From Halocaridina rubra (Eukaryota > Arthropoda > Malacostraca > Decapoda > Atyidae): a DNA stretch of 64,000 nucleotides. The DNA lies in contig JAXCGZ010005696.1 in assembly GCA_037179515.1 (NCBI GenBank), positions 80,001 to 144,000 on the forward strand, in the 5' to 3' direction. Positions 1-13,225 of this stretch are shown piece by piece (the stretch's first letter is position 1; every line of letters begins with the position of its first letter). Both the position numbers and the translations under genes were made by a program. A model generated the notes under the pieces. That model was not told the origin of the DNA and did not search any database. It saw only the letters and a list, made by a program, of their open reading frames with translations.

Positions 1-930
<930 letters not shown>

Positions 931-1216
931 AAAAAAAATTCAGGAAGATCTAAATAGTCATAGTCATAGATTTTATTGCCAAATATTCAGTATATATACA
1001 GGAATGAATATGTACTTTATATTCAGAGGCACTAGCCTGCTGAGCAAGAAGAGCGCCTTGGCAGGCAGTTTAATATACATTTCACATAATTCAAAGTATG
1101 ATGGCAATAGTTAACAAAAGCTCCAATATAGCAATCTCATACTTATCTTGTAATAAAACAAAACAGAAGGCTGACCTTAACCTGGACATAATGATGCACC
1201 AATACTGTATTAATTA

Positions 1217-2818
1217 TTATGCGACAGCTGCTTGATTTTGCCTAGTAAATAAATGCTGTTTGAGTTTCATTTTAAATAAAGTTATGCCAGTTATTGTTTT
1301 TAAATCTTCTGGTAATGCATTCCAACATTTTGGGCCAAAACAGTGAATTGAAAATATGTACAAGGTTGTTCTCGGCTGTGGACATATCAAATTTATATTG
1401 TTACCTCTGGTTCCATGGTTGTGTTGAATAAATCTAAATAATTTTCTGTTATGATTGTTATCATTAACATCACTATGTATAATAATAAGACATAAATATA
1501 AGTAATTAAATTTAAGCAAGATTAGCTCCTTGAATAAAGAGGAAGTTGAGTCATATTTTCCACTATATGTAATAGTTCTGATCAGTTTTTTTGTTTTGTT
1601 TTTTGAGTTACAAATACATCCCTTACAATTGACGGCCAAGTACAACCCCAGATGGACAAACAGTATATAATATGAGGATAACACAGGGAATAGTATATGC
1701 TTTTTAAGGCCTCATTTGTTAGGTTATGGCGAATTTTATACAAAATTCCACAGTCTTGGACAGTTTTGAGCAGACAGATTGAATATGATATTGCCAACTT
1801 AAATTTTCATCAATAATTACTCCCAAAAATATCTTACAAGCAACTCTTAATTTCATGCCCATTCATATTAACTTGACCAATACTGTGTACTACAGATCTA
1901 TTTTGAAATAAGATATAGTCAGTTTTGGAAACATTTAGCTTTAATTTATTAGCAGAGACCCAGTTGTTTATTTTTTCTAGTTCACTCTTTAAAACAGATT
2001 GCAGGTGGTCAAGGTTATTATCATGCAAGAGAAGGTTGGTGTCATCTGCATAAAGAATATTTTTGAATTTATTACTGGCATTGAAAATATCATTTATATA
2101 AACTAAAAATAACAGTGGGCCAAGTATTGATCCCTGTGGTACTCCCCTCTCAATAGTTTGCAACAAAGATGCTTTCCCATTACAATATACGGCTTGTTTT
2201 CTATTTTTCAAGTAGCTCTTTAATAACTGTAATGGTGTTTCCCTAATACCCACACAATTTAGTTTTTCTATTAGTATATCATGGTGTAATGAGTCAAATG
2301 CTTTGGACAAGTCTAGAAATACCCCTGCAACAAAGTTTTTATTTTCCAAATTTTGATAAACATCACTTGTAAAGTTCATTATTGCTTTTTCAGTGGTCTT
2401 ATTATTACGGAATCCATATTGATTTTCAGATAATAGGTTGAACTTTTCAAGGAATACTTTAAGTCCGTGAACAATCGCTTTTTCAAACTTTAATTAAGGA
2501 CGGTAAGACTGATATAGGTCTGTAGTTATTTTCATCATCTTCATTGCCTGACTTGAATATAGGTATTACTTTCGCACTTTTTAGTTTGTCTGGAAAACAT
2601 CCTTGCTGAAAACAAAGGTTGATTATGTGGGTAAGTGGGGTACCAATGTAATGGGCAATGACCTGGAGTAGTTTTGATGGAATTTCATCATATCCCGACG
2701 CTGTATTTGGTTTTAAGGTTTTCATATATATAGTGACTTCCTCCCTTGTTACAGGATACAAGTAAAACGAAAAGTCTGGTGGATTATTAAGAAACTGTCG
2801 GTGTGAGTTTTGTTGCAC
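1217..2818 (-). pseudogene. LINE-alpha ORF2 reverse transcriptase and C-terminus (broken)
   Basis: Encodes non-LTR reverse transcriptase pieces in several frames. The 2483-2818 segment carries the N-terminal RT block with a Gly-Tyr-Asp-Glu-Ile-Pro stretch, AKVIPIFKSG and NNYRPISVLPS. The 1834-2379 segment carries motif A (VFLDLSKAFDSLHHD), motif B (RGVPQGSILGPLLFLVYIND) and the catalytic YADD (motif C). The 1217-1684 segment ends in the LINE-type C-terminus FGPKCWNALPEDLK. The three catalytic Asp positions are retained, but the frame changes near 1690-1830 and 2400-2480, so no full RT can be read. Replication role is known for the family; activity here is not expected. Confidence 0.88.
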
Positions 2819-3636
2819 ATTTTGTTGTTCCTGTGTTGGTTGTGCTATAGTTAAGAAATGATTATTAAAGATATTAGCAGTGCGGTCATTATCATTTTTT
2901 AATTTGATTTCCTTTGAATGATTAAATTGTTTTCATCCCATTAGGCTGTTTATTGTATTCCAGGTGGACTTGCTGTTTCCTTGTTCCTTCTTAAGCTTAT
3001 CCTGAAAATATTAATTTTTTGCAGCTCGAAGTAGTGTTACTAATCTGTTCCTGTAAACTTTATATCTGGTTCCAAAAGACAAAGGCCATTTTGATGCAAG
3101 CCTTTCTAATCGGTGTTTTTCTTTGATACTATTTTTTAATCCTGCAGTTATATGTGGGCATCTGTTGTTTTTATTATTTACAGTCAATTTTCTTAGAGGT
3201 AAGCAGTCTAGAAATTTATCTCTAAATGTACGGTGAAATTTATTAAAAGCTTCATTTGCGTTATTATGTTGCCATTTTTCATGTGATATATCTCTAGTAT
3301 ATTTAGCTATGTTATCATCAGAGTAATGTCTTTTTTTCTACATATGCATCAAATTTATGATCTTTTTTAAACTGGGAGTATACTGCGAAATGATCTGTTA
3401 TGTCGGTGTACACTATGTAATTGCTTATGTTGTCTTCAACATTTGTGGTCCACATATGATCGATTAGAGATGCACTATTTTCAGTTACTCTCGTAGATTT
3501 AGTAGTTAGTGGAAAGCAGCCATGTGAATACATTATGTTTATAAAATCAGTTACTCTTTGATCATTTGTTTTAAACAAATCTAAGTTCCAATCACCAAAT
3601 AAATAAATAGTTTTGTACTTTTTTCTTGCTGCAAAA

Positions 3637-4046
3637 TCAAATACTTTCAGTAAAGCTCCAAGGAATTCAGGAATGTTCCCATTCGGCTGTCTATATACAG
3701 ATGCGAAGAAGCAATTTTCCTTACTGTTATGTACCTGTACACATAAAACATTCAATGAATCGTTCCAGCATACTGCACTCCTTTATAACACTTGAGCTAT
3801 GCTTATTTGGTGCATACATACATACACCTCCACCTTTCCTGTCAAATACTTTCAGTAAAGCTCCAAGGAATTCAGGAATGTTCCCATTCGGCTGTCTATA
3901 TACAGATGCGAAGAAGCAATTTTCCTTACTGTTATGTACCTGTACACATAAAACATTCAATGAATCGTTCCAGCATACTGCACTCCTTTATAACACTTGA
4001 GCTATGCTTATTTGCTGCATACATACATACACCTCCACCTTTCCTG
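3637..4046. repeat. 205-bp tandem duplication inside the LINE-alpha endonuclease
   Basis: Bases 3637-3841 and 3842-4046 are two adjacent copies of the same 205-bp stretch. By eye they differ at one position (G at 3810, C at 4015). The near identity against a heavily decayed host element implies a recent duplication. Confidence 0.93.
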
Positions 4047-4071
4047 TCTCTGTTCTGAGTGTACATATTAT

Positions 4072-4263
4072 GTTCCGGTTTTACGTCACGGACTCCCTTA
4101 TCAACCAAGGGCTAGGACGGTTGCCTTGCGAAGGACTTGTTTTGGCAAATGTAATCCTTACGCTGAGTGCATGCCTTTGCTAACCTCAGACCGTGACGGG
4201 GTGCGAACCCTCGACCTGACGCCTTAGAGTCGGAGACGCTACCGACTGAGCCACGGCGACTAC
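4072..4263 (-). mobile_element. SINE-1 insertion with 18-bp target-site duplication
   Basis: Minus-strand, tRNA-like head with A box TGGCTCAGTCGG and B box GGTTCGCACCC, then the SINE-1 body ending in GACGTAAAACCGGAAC. It is flanked by TCTGAGTGTACATATTAT at 4054-4071 and again at 4264-4281. This defines both element ends (192 bp) and shows LINE-mediated insertion into the older LINE-alpha copy. Confidence 0.92.
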
Positions 4264-4795
4264 TCTGAGTGTACATATTATAACCTGTTATATTATACAA
4301 TGTTTCAATATCATTATCCAGCCTAGTTTCCGAAAAACCCATTACATCACATATTTTATTTTCTGTTAAACATTGATCAACAAATATTTGAAGATTATTT
4401 GCAAGACTTCTCATGTTCATGCACAAAACCAAGAATGTGTTAGATTTATTTAAATTTGAATAAAGTTCATTTAAGTATATATAAATTGAAAAAGTGTTGG
4501 TTGCATTTCTCATATTATTCAAAAACAAATCTATTTCATTTTCTAGATCAAGTGGGTTAAATATCATCTTATCAAGCTCATTGATACATAAGTAATTTGG
4601 AAGTACTTTGTCGTTGTTTGTTAGCCTTATAAGTTCATCGTCATTAATGGAATAGTATGGAAGGTATCTATTTACAGCCATGGTGAAGGAATGAATTACA
4701 CTACTTTTACATTTACTGACTTACAAGTTACCACTTATTTCTTCCAAATCTTACTGGGTTCATCCGGCCATTTATTGGTTTTGGATGAGAACGTT

Positions 4796-5206
4796 TTATA
4801 GCACCCGTGGCGGAAGACACGGCAGGAGGGGGTGCGGGTGATGACATATCGCTCTCCCCCCCACTCCTGCGCCCTCCACCCCTGCACCACTGATCCTGGT
4901 CATCTCCTCAACCGCACCACCCACTGCACCAGCCACACTCTCGGTGTTGTATCGTTCCTTCACGATGAGCTTAGTATGCCTAAAGTAGGCTATTGTCCCT
5001 TCTGATCTAGCCTTTTTTAATTGTGGCATCTGTGCAGATTTTATTGCCTGTGATGCAGCACGCAGGTCATCATTAAGGTAGATCTTGGTGCCTTGCAACT
5101 TTTGGGCATTTCGCATGACCGTCTCTCTGTCATAGTAGTGGGAGAAACGAACCGAGATGGGGCAAGGTTTGTCATCACGAAGTGGTCCCAACCTGTGAGC
5201 CCTCTC
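4796..5206 (-). pseudogene. LINE-alpha ORF1 C-terminal remnant
   Basis: The minus-strand reading begins MERAHRLGPLRDDKPCPISV, the RAHRLG-type signature found in ORF1 nucleic-acid-binding proteins of many LINEs. It continues with VMRNAQKLQG and IYLNDDL, as in the C-terminal domain of those proteins. The N-terminal part is missing because the element is cut at about 5206 by another repeat. It sits directly upstream of ORF2 in the LINE order. The last part of the reading is Gly/Ala-rich and probably beyond the conserved domain. Confidence 0.75.
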
Positions 5207-5990
5207 CATGAGTGGTCAGAAAAGTGGCCAATGAAATTCAGTACTTCAAAATGTAAGGTAATGAGAATGGGTACAAGTGCGAGAAGGCCTAAGCTTGACT
5301 ACTCAATGGCAGGAGTGGAACTTCGAGAGACAGAGAATGAGAGATCTAGGAGTAAACATGATAGCCGATTTGTCTCCAGGAGTGCATGTAAATGGGATAG
5401 TAAGGGCAGCATATGCTCTCTTAGCAAATGTAAGGGTAGCCTTCAGGCACATGGACAAATAAATGTTCAGAAGTATATATGAGGTCAAAATTTGAATAAT
5501 CAGCCCCCTTTTGGAATCTGCACTTGGTAAAACATGTAGTTAAGCTTGAAAAAGTTCAAAGACATGCCACGAAACTGGTGCCAGAAATACGCAATCTCAG
5601 TTATGATGAGAGGCTGAGGGAATTAGACTTACCATCACTCGAAGCTAGAAGAATGAAGGGGATATGGTGACGGTTTTTAAATTCCTTCAAGGTTATGACA
5701 GAGTGGATAGGGATCGATATTTTGATATAGCTGGCACTAGAACTAGAGGTCATAGTTTGAAGCTTCATAAGAAAACTTCTTTGCAGGATGTAAGGAAGTA
5801 CTTTTTTAGTGTAAGAGTAGTTGATCATTGGAATTCGCTAAGCGAGGAGGTAGCTAATGCTAATTCAATCCATAGTTTTGAGGACAAGTATGATAAGTAT
5901 CACTAAGTACAAAATGGAACCTACCAAGAGACGAGAATTTACGAGCTTGAGGCTCTTTTCCGTAAGCACAATTAGATAATTACAATTACG
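5207..5990 (+). mobile_element. LINE-beta 3' fragment
   Basis: Begins abruptly with sequence matching the region after RT motif C of LINE-beta (HEWSEKW, KCKVMRMGTSARRP) and runs to its 3' tail (GACGAGAATTTACGAGC then CACAATTAGATAATTAC). The final 80 codons (5664-5906) are readable with RVDRDRYFDIAG and RGHSLKLHKKTSLQDV. The region before them has frameshifts. This is a 5'-truncated dead copy that also truncates LINE-alpha. Confidence 0.88.
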
Positions 5991-5998
5991 TAGCTACA

Positions 5999-6000
<2 letters not shown>

Positions 6001-6079
<79 letters not shown>
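6001..6079. repeat. (TA)n microsatellite
   Basis: Pure TA repeat between the LINE-beta tail and an inverted copy of the tRNA-like unit. Confidence 0.97.
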
Positions 6080-6082
<3 letters not shown>

Positions 6083-6088
6083 TTTTTT

Positions 6089-6402
6089 TTTTTTTTTTAC
6101 CCCGACCGGGACTCAAACCTAGGACTTATGATTACTAAGTCAAGGCGCTACCACTACACCACAGAAGGTTAAAAGGAATCCAACCTTATAGCTTATATCT
6201 GCTATACTTAGGAATGAACGCATTCTAACTGAATGCCACTATGTTCATATTACAGATTCCCCAACCTCACTCGTGGCTTCATTTTAGCATTTAATTCAAA
6301 CCCCAATCTCATTCGGGCCATGAAATTATCAAATAAGCACATTACATATGTGAAAACATGAATCATTTTTTACCCCGACCGGGACTCGAACCTAGGACTT
6401 AT
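6089..6402 (-). repeat. tRNA-like tandem unit, ~273-bp period
   Basis: Reverse complement of the unit at 1-437. ACCCCGACCGGGACTC occurs at 6099 and again at 6372, giving a period of about 273 bp. Both edges are (TA)n (a T-run separates the left one). Confidence 0.75.
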
Positions 6403-6403
6403 G

Positions 6404-6481
<78 letters not shown>
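6403..6481. repeat. (TA)n microsatellite
   Basis: Pure TA repeat. Confidence 0.97.
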
Positions 6482-6485
<4 letters not shown>

Positions 6486-7103
6486 CCATGAGGATCTGAA
6501 ATTTCAAAATTTACGTTTTCACTTAATAACATTATTTCGATATGTCTTCTATTACATGTCCCTCATTTACTTATGACTCTTCCGATATGTATTATATTTA
6601 CCTTATTTACTTATGATAATTCCTATGTATCATCTAGTATCATTCCGATTTTATTTTGTCCTTGTTTTTATTTGTAATATGTATCTTCATTATTTATTTA
6701 GAATTGTCAGGTAGCCAAAAATGCTGTACCGAACTTTTATTTCATGATAGTTTGCTACTGTTTTTATTTTCTCGTCTCAACACCCTCCAAGCATTCGCCT
6801 GATAAAAGACGACCTTGTTTTACGCAATTACAAAATAATTTATGTCTTATTTGGAACAACATAAATCCTCTTCTAAGTATCGGATTTACGTATCACATTC
6901 CTAAAAAAAATAATTTTATTTATTTTATTGCTAATTGTATTTGTCTTTGAAAAATCTATCTATATAGATAGATATGTAGATATAGATTAAATTGTTGCAA
7001 TGTAGTGAAGTGGTTTAAGGACCATGGAAATGGATTTATTGAATGTCTGTCCATGTTACAGAGTGTATATAGGTCGATGCAGAATACCTAGTAAACAGGT
7101 GGT

Positions 7104-7159
<56 letters not shown>

Positions 7160-7911
7160 AGCAGCATACTGTTAGAAGCACTTCCAGGACAAACTTTAAA
7201 TTCATTCCAATACTATGAACATATTAACATTAATATATCTTCATATATCAGTTATTTTATTTGTCTTAACGTATTGATATTTTATGAGTTAAATAGAATA
7301 AAACACTGATGACCTCTTGACGGTGTGCTGTTTTAATAAAATAAACAAAAATGCAATTATGTCGTATGTTTTACACACACACACACTATAACTGATAACA
7401 TACCTTTAGACAAGCTATTAAAATATCCAGGTTTCTGTAATGCTGATCATCTTGTTAAAACAAAAACAAAAAAAAGTTGTTTTCATTGTGAATTAGAAAA
7501 TTTCTCTCATTTTCATATATTTTTTTTTTTATGTGTGACTTACGGACTCAACTCGTCACTTTTTTTTTTGTCTTTTGTACAGATGAAGTATTTTTTTTTT
7601 CCTTGTTCACATCAACTTCAGAAATCTGGTCACCATTTTCTGACTTAACTTTGATAGAAAGTAACTCAACTCTTTCTTTAGTATTTGACCTATTTTGCAT
7701 ACGGATACAACAGAGCTTAGGACGTATTTATTAGAAACTTGACGCTATATAAACCACTTTGTTAAACTTAGGCATATCACACCTGTCTCATATGGCCCAC
7801 TGTAGGCCGGGACTCATCCACCGCACACGCAAGCTCTGATAGCACTGAACGAACGTCAGCAACCCAGTTTCTTTTCCCGTTATAGAAAGATCAAGAACGT
7901 TTTCACTTTTA

Positions 7912-7977
<66 letters not shown>

Positions 7978-8245
7978 GAACTTCTCGCTTTTCTGCTTTT
8001 GTTTACATCACATCCTACACTTTACTTCCCGAAAAAAAAAGCATCAACACTTGGTTTCAATATTTACTCTTATAGTTCTATTTTTTTTTTTTTTTTTTTT
8101 GCTTCCTTTACCTGACATAGCTTTATTTTGGCTGAAAATTTGTACTGTTTGTATATTGTCCAGAATTTTGCACACTATATAAGGAGAGACTTTGACACAC
8201 ACACACACACATAAGTAAAAAAAAAAAAAAAATATCCACCTGTCA
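6482..8245. other. AT-rich spacer without a recognised gene
   Basis: Short random ORFs only. Contains (GA)n at about 7108-7161, (CT)n at about 7915-7976, several poly-T and poly-A runs, and a (CA)n at about 8196-8212 just before LINE-beta copy A. I see no splice-bounded coding sequence. Confidence 0.6.
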
Positions 8246-8709
8246 ACAGTACTGAGTTAAGTTGCCAAGTAGTACAGGTGTCTTATTTTCTTCATTTTTT
8301 TTTTTTTTAGCTTTTTTACTATTTTGTTTTTATTTTGTATATATATTGAGTTAAATGTAAAGTCTAATCTTGTGATAACATACCGTGGTTAGCAAGTGAG
8401 TTTATCAGTTAGGAAGAATATATAGCAGAAACAGGTGGGTGCCACCTCAGACACAGGTTCGAATTTTTCCTTCAGGTTTGACTTTTGTTTTGTTGCATTT
8501 TTTTTTCTTGTTCTTTTTATCCTTAAATTACCATGGTCAAGTTTTTAAGTTAAGATGTGTGTTACCAGAAAAGAGATAAACTGAGTCACTAAATAGCACT
8601 TATATGGAGATATAAAAATTCGGTGTGAAGCTTAATTAAAAGTTTTTCTCTTTTTTTTTCCCCTCTTTCTCGTCTTCTTTCTATATTCTGTGAGAGGGAG
8701 AACATAAAA

Positions 8710-9790
8710 ATGACGCCATCTCTGTCCCAAACCTCTCCCATCCATGGGTCGGTAGGAGGGGTAGCCATCAGGCGACTCAAACAGAAAATCAAGAATATAG
8801 AGGAAATGGTTATAATCCTTGATGATAAAATTCAGAATATGTATGGAGAAATGAAAGAGAATGAAACACTCAGAGAGCAAATAAGATCTTTGGAGGAAGC
8901 AAATAAAGCACAAGGGCAGGAGAGAAAGGAACTAGAAAAAAATAATAAAAAAGCTGGAAGGGGAAAAGAGTCAACTAGAATCTAGACTTTCTAAACAAGA
9001 AGATAAAAACAAACAGCTGAATGACAACCTAAAGGAATTAGATGTTAGTTCACTGCTCTCTTCTGAGAGAGACGAGATTGCTGCTTGGAATGTCCAGATT
9101 AAGGAAAACATTGAACAGTTCAGAAAAGAGTTCCAGGAGCTGAATATGGAAAATGATGCCATGAAAACTTCCTTTGCTGATGCACTAAAGGGGAATGTAG
9201 CAGTAAGAGAGGCTGTAAAGGTGGTGGCACTGGAAAACATACAAACAGTTGACTATAAAGAGACAGTAATCGAAAAAATGAAAGACGTTGTGATGGAAAG
9301 GGCAAACCCACTCATCAGACAGGCACTTGATAAGGAGAAGACAGTGGTAATCTCAGGCATAAGCGAGTCCCAGGAACCAACATGGCAGGGGAGACTTGAA
9401 GAAAATAAAGCTAGGGTTGTAGACCTGATAAGAAAGCTTGGAGTAGTATGTGGTCCCGAGGATATTGTAAACATACACCAACTAGGTAAATATTCGAGGG
9501 AAGGAAAGCCGAGACCAACAAAAGTAACCTTTGAGAGAGGGGAAACATGTAGGGAAATATTGTTGAGAAAAAAAAGTCTAAAAGACCTTCAAGAATTCAA
9601 AGAATTGTTCATTAGACAATACAGAACACAGGAAGAGATGGGAAAGATCAAAAACTTGTTGCAAGAGGCAAGAAGGTTAAATGAGGAAAGAAATGAAGAA
9701 CAGAAGAAAAATTTTCATTACAGAGTTCTTCCAGACAAAGGGGAGATAAAGAAGATAATGACAGAAGATCAGGGGATGGGGCCTCATTAA
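8710..9790 (+). pseudogene. LINE-beta A ORF1 (coiled-coil RNA-binding protein, one frameshift)
   Basis: ATG at 8710, in a leader of ~460 bp. The N-terminal half is Lys/Glu-rich with heptad spacing (EQIRSLEEANKAQGQERKEL), indicating a coiled coil for trimer or multimer assembly. The C-terminal half has an RRM-like and CTD-like pattern (TVVISGISESQEPTW, NIHQLGKYSREGKPRPTKVT). An extra A in the A-run near 8936-8952, relative to copy B, shifts the frame. After that the reading is open to TAA at 9788-9790. The protein is expected to coat LINE RNA. The last 94 nt overlap the ORF2 frame, which is at -1. Confidence 0.85.
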
Positions 9791-12616
9791 GATTGTTATA
9801 CACAATTGCTGATGGATTAGCTGGTAAGGCAGTAGAATTAAAAGATAGGATTCACAACAGTAAGGCAGATATAGTAGCAATTACAGAGACTAAGTTGAGT
9901 GAGGACATAAACAGTGTCACAGTTTTTCCTAAGGGTTTCAGAATACTAAGGGTTGAAAGATCTGAGAGGACTGGTGGAGGGATAGCACTGCTCATAAGTG
10001 AAAGGATTCAAGTTGAAGAAATAAACTTGGCTATAGAAAGTGAGTTCAAGGAATTTCTTGTTGCTCGCATAAATACTGGGTCAGAGAGCATTATAATAAC
10101 TGTTGTATACAACCCACCAAGGAACCAAAATAGGCTTGAAGTTTATGAGGAAAGTCATATATGTACTATTGAAGTCATAAACTCAGTTGTTAACATGGCA
10201 CGGGAAAAAAAATGTAGGATTTTGATTATGGGAGACTTTAATCATAAAGAGATAGATTGGATAAATCTTGACCCACACAGTGGTGAGGACTCATTCGGGG
10301 CAAGATTCCTAGATTGCGTACAAGGGAATTTCCTACACCAACATGTAATGGAACCAACAAGGGCCAGGGGTGGGAATGAGCCATCACTACTTGATATAGT
10401 GTTCACAGATAATGTGTTGGATATTGAAAAAATTGAGTATGAACCACCAATTGGAAAGAGTGACCACTGTGTGTTGTTGATGGAGTATATCATTGAAGAT
10501 ATTCTTCCTGAGAGTAGAGGCACTGAGGACATGAGGAGGAACTATCCAAAAGGAGATTACATCAAAATGAATGAGCTTTTTGCAGTTATTGACTGGAGAA
10601 CCTTATTTTACAACAAATCTGTACAAGAAATGTATGACATCTTTTGTGAGAAATATGGGAAGATAGTAGATTGCTGCATACCTGTCATCAAAGTAGGTGT
10701 AATTGATGCCAGAGAGAAATGGTTCGATAATGGGTGTAAAAGAGCTAAGGAGTGGAGAGACAAATGCTGGAAAAGGTATAGGAGGAGAAAAAACATAAAT
10801 GCCTGGCAAACCTACAAAAGAGCAAGAAATGACTACCTAAGTAAAAGGAGAGAGGCAGAGAGAGACTATGAGAGGGACATCACCAGGAAGGCTAAGGACT
10901 ATCCCAAGCTTTTCCACAGCTTTATCAGAGGAAAACTGAAGGTAAAAGAACAGGTTTTAAGGCTAAAGAGAGCGGATGGAAGCATCACTGAGACGGATGA
11001 AGAGATCTGCAAAGAATTGAACAAGGAGTTTCAGTCAGTATTTACAGTAGAAAATACCCCACCCCCTCAGATTGCAGCGATAGAAGCTCAAGGGCCGGTA
11101 TTAGAGAACATCAACCTTACAGCCACAGAGGTATGCAAAGCGCTGATGGATTTAGATGTTCATAAAGCTACAGGTCCCGATGACATATCCCCTCATGTGC
11201 TTAAAAAATGCGCAAACACAATATCAGTGGCACTAAGTATCATATTTAAGGAGTCACTGGAGTCGGGGGAGATTCCAAGATGCTGGAAACAAGCAAATGT
11301 GATACCTATCTTCAAAAAGGGAAGAAGGGATACGGCTCTGAACTATAGACCAGTTTCCTTGACCAGCATAGTTTGCAAAGTTATGGAGAAACTACTAAGG
11401 AAACATATCTCTCTTCACTTGGAATCCTTCAACTTTTTGTCAGTGAGGCAACATGGCTTCAGAGAAGGTAGATCAACAGTAACAAACTTATTAGAATTTT
11501 ATGATGAGGTAAGCCAAATCTTACAGGAAAGAGAGGGCTGGGCAGATTGCATATTCCTAGACTTCCAGAAAGCGTTTGACACTGTTCCACATGGGAGACT
11601 TATTAGGAAGCTGCAATCAATGGCTAGAATAGGTGGAAATGTTTTGGAATGGATAAAAACTTATTTAGAAGGAAGGGAACAGAGGGTTAGAGTAAGACAC
11701 TCAGTGTCTGAATGGAGAAGAGTTAGTAGTGGAGTTCCACAGGGTTCAGTTTTAGGGCCACTTTTGTTCCTTGTATATGTAAATGACCTACCAGAGTGTG
11801 TAAATTCATTCATGAATATGTTTGCAGATGATGCAAAGATTGTGAAGAAAGTAAAAAACGAGAACAATGGTAGAGAACTTCAGGAGGATCTAAATAATCT
11901 GCATGAGTGGTCAGAAAAGTGGCTAATGAAATTCAATACTTCAAAATGTAAGGTAATGAGAATGGGTACAAGTGCAAGAAGGCCCAAGCTTGACTACTCG
12001 GTGGCTGGAGTACAACTTCAAGAGACAGAAAATGAGAGAGATCTAGGAGTAAACATACTGGCAGATTTGTCTCCAGAAATACATATAAATGGCATAGTAA
12101 GGGCAGCATATGCATTCTTATCAAATGTAAGGGTAGCCTTCAGGCACATGGACAAGGAAATGTTCAGAAATATTTATGTAACCTATGTGAGGCCAAAACT
12201 CGAATATGCAGCCCCCTTTTGGAATCCGCACTTGAAAAAGCACATAGCTAAGCTTGAAAAAGTTCAAAGACATGCCACGAAACTGGTGCCAGAAATACGC
12301 AATCTCAGTTATGATGAGAGGCTGAGGGAATTAGACTTACCATCACTGGAAGCTAGAAGAGTGAGGGTGGGATATGGTGACAGTCTTTAAATTCCTTCAT
12401 GGTTATGATAGAGTGGATAGGGATCGATATTTTGATATGGCTGGCTCTAGAACTAGAGGTCATAGTTTGAAGCTTCGTAAGAAAACTTGTTTGCAGGATG
12501 TAAGGAAATACTTTTTCAGTGTAAGAGTAGTTGATAATTGGAAGTGGCTAAGCGAGGAGGTAGTTAATGCTATCTCAATCCATAGTTTTAAGGACAGGTA
12601 TGATAAGTATCACTAA
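9697..12616 (+). pseudogene. LINE-beta A ORF2 (endonuclease-reverse transcriptase, one late frameshift)
   Basis: The frame opens just after a TGA at 9694-9696 and has no ATG until the endonuclease interior (VVNMAREKK, about 10195). Endonuclease blocks: AITETKL, VVYNPPRNQ, LIMGDFNHKEIDW, SLLDIVFTDN, GKSDHCVLL. RT blocks: HKATGPDDISPHVL, VIPIFKKGRRDTALNYRPVS, FLDFQKAFDTVPHG (motif A), SGVPQGSVLGPLLF (motif B) and MFADDAK (motif C). All catalytic residues are present. One extra base near 12367, compared with copy B, ends the frame at 12390. The final 80 codons continue in another frame to the TAA at 12614-12616. Confidence 0.9.
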
Positions 12617-12693
12617 GTATAAAATGGAACCGATAAGGAGACGGGAAGATACGAGCTTTGGGCTCTTTCCCGTAAACACAATTAGGTAATCAC

Positions 12694-13060
<367 letters not shown>

Positions 13061-13225
13061 TCATACCTGTCCTTAAAACTATGAATTGAGGTAGTTAATG
13101 CTATCTCAATCCATAGTTTTAACGACAGGTATGATAAGTATCACTAAGTATAAAATGGAACCGATCAGGAGACGGGAAGATAAGAGCTTTGGGCTCTTTC
13201 CCGTAAACACAATTAGGTAATCACA
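13061..13225 (+). mobile_element. Folded-back LINE-beta tail fragment
   Basis: 13061-13090 is minus-strand LINE-beta 3' sequence (CATACCTGTCCTTAAAACTA). After a 14-nt spacer, 13105-13134 is the same stretch on the plus strand, which continues into the tail to GGTAATCAC at 13225. The arms form an imperfect ~30-bp hairpin. The fragment ends exactly where copy B begins. Confidence 0.85.

Larger units (their letters stand above)
3318..4681 (-). pseudogene. LINE-alpha ORF2 apurinic-like endonuclease domain (broken)
   Basis: ORF2 appears to start at the ATG read from 4681 (MAVNRYLPYYSINDDE). Endonuclease signatures follow: GFSETRLDNDI (catalytic Glu region), ASVYRQPNG, LFGDWNLDLF (the GDxN block), SLIDHMWTTN and DITDHFAVYS (the catalytic Asp-His). 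The domain is interrupted by a SINE at 4072-4263 and by a 205-bp tandem duplication at 3637-4046, and it runs out of frame between about 2820 and 3318. In intact elements this domain nicks target DNA to prime reverse transcription. Confidence 0.85.
938..5206 (-). mobile_element. LINE-alpha: degenerate non-LTR retrotransposon (Jockey/CR1-group)
   Basis: On the minus strand, the order from right to left is ORF1 C-terminal part, ORF2 endonuclease, reverse transcriptase, and a C-terminal LINE signature. The 3' UTR carries an AATAAA followed by ATGACT-type repeats near 960-980. Reading frames are broken by frameshifts, a 205-bp tandem duplication and a SINE insertion, so the copy is dead. Its 5' end is cut at about 5206, where a plus-strand LINE-beta fragment begins abruptly. 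Clade placement is from motif style only; a Jockey, CR1 or related clade is possible. Confidence 0.88.
8246..12693 (+). mobile_element. LINE-beta copy A (near full length, CR1/L2-like)
   Basis: About 4.45 kb: a ~460-bp 5' leader shared with copy B (AACTGAGTTAAGTTGCCAAG in B), ORF1, ORF2, and a 3' tail TACGAGCTTTGGGCTCTTTC...CACAATTAGGTAATCAC. The tail ends in short repeats rather than poly-A, as in CR1/L2-type elements. Both ORFs are near complete, but each carries one frameshift relative to copy B or the consensus. CR1/L2 affinity is inferred from RT motifs (FADD, GVPQGSVLGPLLF) and the C-terminal RGHSLKL block. Confidence 0.92.

Noticed and set aside
4184..4260. Possible tRNA gene (A and B boxes, CCGACTC anticodon-like loop, minus strand)
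   Set aside because: It is the head of a SINE with target-site duplications and a 120-bp body; the acceptor stem is not complete.
8971..9240. Antisense open frames over LINE-beta ORF1 and ORF2 (recurring in all copies)
   Set aside because: They are complementary-strand shadows of conserved LINE coding sequence and show no independent family signature.
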